A DNA stretch of 64,000 nucleotides. Origin: [Borrelia] tanukii. Lineage in GTDB: Bacteria; Spirochaetota; Spirochaetia; Borreliales; Borreliaceae. Position numbers and translations under genes: made by a program. Location: the NCBI RefSeq assembly GCF_030436345.1, contig NZ_CP124038.1:496001-560000 (forward strand), given 5' to 3'. The notes beneath the pieces are model-generated. The model worked only from the letters and a program-made list of their open reading frames with translations. It did not search any database and was not told where the DNA came from. Positions 61,971 to 64,000 of this stretch are shown here, piece after piece (the stretch's first letter is position 1; each line of letters opens with the position of its first letter).

Positions 61971-64000
61971 GATTTACCCGTTTCAATATTTGCTCTTAAA
62001 GGTAGATTTAATGTGTAAGCGGTTTCCATCATATTTTTTAATATTTTTTTTGTTTCATTTTCCTCTTCAATAGGGGATTCAATGAGCATTTCATCGTGCA
62101 CCTGCAATAATATTTTTGATTTCATTTTTTTACTTTTAAATTCATTAAATACTTTGATCATTGCAATTTTCATGATATCAGCGGCACTTCCCTGAATTAT
62201 GCTATTTATTGCGATTCTTTCTGCGGCAGATCTTTCTAGATAATTATTGCTATTAATTTCTTTTATATATCTTCTGCGTTTTAAAATTGTTTCGCTATAT
62301 CCAGAATTTCTTACGAAGTTTATTTGATTTGTTATAAACTCTTTGATCTTTGGATAAGAGTCAAAGTAAGAGTTTATAAATCCTTTTGCTTCTTCTTTTG
62401 TAATTCCCAGTTCTTTTGCAAGTCTAAAATCTGACATTCTATAAATTATTCCGAAATTAATAGATTTTGCTATTCTTCTCAAATTGGGAGTAATTTCTTT
62501 TTCCTCTATTTTAAAAAGCTTAGAAGCAGTTTCTGCATGAATGTCTTTATTGTTTTCAAATGCTTTAATAAGGACTTCGTCTTGTGATAAATGAGCAAGT
62601 ATAGCAAGCTCAATCTGAGAATAATCAGCAGAAATAAAAATATTTCCATTTTCCGGTTTAAATGCTTTTCTTATTTTTCGACCTTTCTCTTCTTTTATTG
62701 GTATGTTTTGTAAGTTGGGATTTATGCTGGTGATTCTACCAGTTGCTGTTTTTGTTTGTATGAAGCTTGTATGCAGCCTATTTGTTTTATAGTTTATTAG
62801 TTCTATCAAATTATCTGTGTAAGTACTCTTCAATTTTGCAATTTGTCTGTGTTTTATTAGGTTTTCAATTGATTCATGCTGTCCTTTTAGAGATTCAAGC
62901 ACTTTTATATCAGTTGAATCTTTTTTCATTTTCTCTGGTAATTTTAGATTTAATTTTTCAAATAAAATTTCATGCATTTGTTTTGGAGAATTTAGATTAA
63001 AATCAATTCCTATGCTTTTTATTATTTCGTTTTCGATTAGTTCTAATTCTTTTCCAAGTTCTTTTCCATATTCTTTTAAATATTCTTTATCAAGGTAAAT
63101 GCCATTTTCTTCCATTTCTATAATTACCTTGTTAAAAGGCATTTCTATTTCGTACATCAACTTATCGAGTCCGTCTTCTTTTAATTTTTCGTTAAATACA
63201 TTAAATAATCTAAATGTAATATCAGCATCTTCAGATGCATAACTTGTTGCCATTTCTAAAGATATATTTGCGAAGTTATCGGTTTTTTGTATTACATCTT
63301 CATATTTAATATTTTTATGCATTAAATATTTTTCTGCAAGAAAATCAAGCGATACTTTTGAGTTTGTGTCAATAAGGTATGCTGCAATCATTGTATCAAA
63401 ATAAGGTGGTATAGGGTTAAATCCATTATTTTTAAGTATTTTATAGTCAAATTTATAATTTTGACCAATTATTTTTAGTTTTGATTCAAATAGATTGTTA
63501 AATTTTTGTATTATATAATGTTTTTCTATGTAAACTTTTCCTTTAGCTTCGATTGGAATATAGTAACCCTCAAATTCTTTAAATGAAATGGAAATCCCAA
63601 TTAATTTTGCTGTGTAGGTGTCAAGCGAAGATGTTTCTGTGTCTATTGATACGTATTTAGCTTTTTTAAGGCTTTCTATTAAATTGTCAAGCTCTTTTTT
63701 TGTTGTTATTGGATGGTATTTAACATTTTCTGTGTCAATTGTATTTAGGGTATCTAAGTTGCTGATAGTAGGTTCTTGCTTAAATAAGCTTTTTTGGTCT
63801 ACATTTTCTTTTTCTTGTTTTAAGATGTCCTTTTTATAAGTTTTTATTAGAGCAATTGCTGAATGTTTTTCAAACAAAGATATTATCTCTTCACTAAAAT
63901 TTTTTAAGGCGAAGTTTTCAATTTCTGGAATTTTTAAATTTTCTTCAAGACTTACAAGATCATAGCTTAAAAAAGCATTTTCTTTTTCTCTGATTAAAAT
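61952..64000 (-). CDS. polA: DNA polymerase I, 5' end outside window
   Basis: The frame is open to the window edge, giving the last 682 residues; the 5'-nuclease domain lies mostly beyond 64000. The 3'-5' exonuclease looks intact: DTETSSLDTYTAK (exo I), GQNYKFDYKIL (exo II) and YASEDADITFRLF (exo III). The polymerase has motif A (ADYSQIELAILAH), motif B (RRIAKSINFGIIYRMSDFRL) and motif C (LLQVHDEMLIESP). Two residues differ from the usual family sequence: Ala for Arg in QIELR and Arg for Gly in YGMS. It leads the polA-coaE-SPOR group. Confidence 0.95.
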   Translation of the reverse strand: MLIREKENAFLSYDLVSLEENLKIPEIENFALKNFSEEIISLFEKHSAIALIKTYKKDILKQEKENVDQKSLFKQEPTISNLDTLNTIDTENVKYHPITTKKELDNLIESLKKAKYVSIDTETSSLDTYTAKLIGISISFKEFEGYYIPIEAKGKVYIEKHYIIQKFNNLFESKLKIIGQNYKFDYKILKNNGFNPIPPYFDTMIAAYLIDTNSKVSLDFLAEKYLMHKNIKYEDVIQKTDNFANISLEMATSYASEDADITFRLFNVFNEKLKEDGLDKLMYEIEMPFNKVIIEMEENGIYLDKEYLKEYGKELGKELELIENEIIKSIGIDFNLNSPKQMHEILFEKLNLKLPEKMKKDSTDIKVLESLKGQHESIENLIKHRQIAKLKSTYTDNLIELINYKTNRLHTSFIQTKTATGRITSINPNLQNIPIKEEKGRKIRKAFKPENGNIFISADYSQIELAILAHLSQDEVLIKAFENNKDIHAETASKLFKIEEKEITPNLRRIAKSINFGIIYRMSDFRLAKELGITKEEAKGFINSYFDSYPKIKEFITNQINFVRNSGYSETILKRRRYIKEINSNNYLERSAAERIAINSIIQGSAADIMKIAMIKVFNEFKSKKMKSKILLQVHDEMLIESPIEEENETKKILKNMMETAYTLNLPLRANIETGKSWGEIH

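Noticed and set aside
63618-63877. polA starting at 63877
   Set aside because: The codon there is TTG within a frame that stays open to base 64000 and continues the Pol I sequence, so the gene extends past the window.

Overview
The window is low-GC (roughly 30% by eye) and densely coded. Its gene order, archaeal-type PheRS, relaxed lipoprotein signals and borrelial protein families identify it as part of the linear chromosome of a Lyme-group Borrelia (B. burgdorferi sensu lato). From memory, the order matches the B31 chromosome from tuf (BB0476) to polA (BB0548). The exact species cannot be decided here. No insertion sequence, phage, CRISPR array or rRNA gene is visible; this is conserved core chromosome.

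Region 1 (1-13284, all +): the 3' end of tuf, then a merged S10-spc-alpha superoperon running rpsJ to rplQ, with secY, rpmJ and rpoA inside. It supplies most of the ribosome, the main translocon channel and the RNA polymerase alpha subunit. A perfect hairpin abuts the rpsJ ribosome-binding site.

Region 2 (13302-31330, mostly +): RNA turnover and modification (rny, a YmdB-type phosphoesterase, tlyA), a small GerMN-domain membrane protein on the minus strand, then der, a secreted protein with an NlpC/P60-like signature, a HAD phosphatase, a 2162-residue membrane-anchored coiled-coil protein, the archaeal-type PheRS pair pheS-pheT, and trxB.

Region 3 (31388-35768, -): the heat-shock operon grpE-dnaK-dnaJ with rlmB, read from a sigma70-like promoter and with no CIRCE operator. 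The divergent region leads to nadE (+), whose glutaminase domain has lost its catalytic residues.

Region 4 (36064-51502): cofactor and metabolic genes (nadE, an inositol-monophosphatase family protein, coaX, aldo/keto reductase, phnP-like, xth) mixed with unknown and envelope genes (a 604-residue membrane protein, a GH73-like glucosaminidase, a hydrolase-like membrane protein, an M16 lipoprotein peptidase). The 704-bp stretch 37638-38341 is the largest gap.

Region 5 (51456-56306): a bidirectional terminator, then on the minus strand three tRNAs (Glu-TTC, Lys-TTT, Lys-CTT) with two consensus-like promoters, a TPR protein, a bactofilin, a Bax-inhibitor-1 family protein and fusA. On the plus strand lies a small KTSC-domain protein.

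Region 6 (56448-64000): a TPR lipoprotein, a small outer-membrane-like protein, PRPP synthetase and an FGGY kinase (+), facing polA (cut by the window edge), coaE and a SPOR-domain protein with four 60-bp repeats (-).

Nothing here amounts to a clearly new system. The observations most worth following are the giant coiled-coil protein, NadE with a dead glutaminase domain, two promoters placed to give leaderless mRNAs, hairpins abutting ribosome-binding sites, the NlpC/P60-like secreted protein, and non-consensus residues in the PolA active site.
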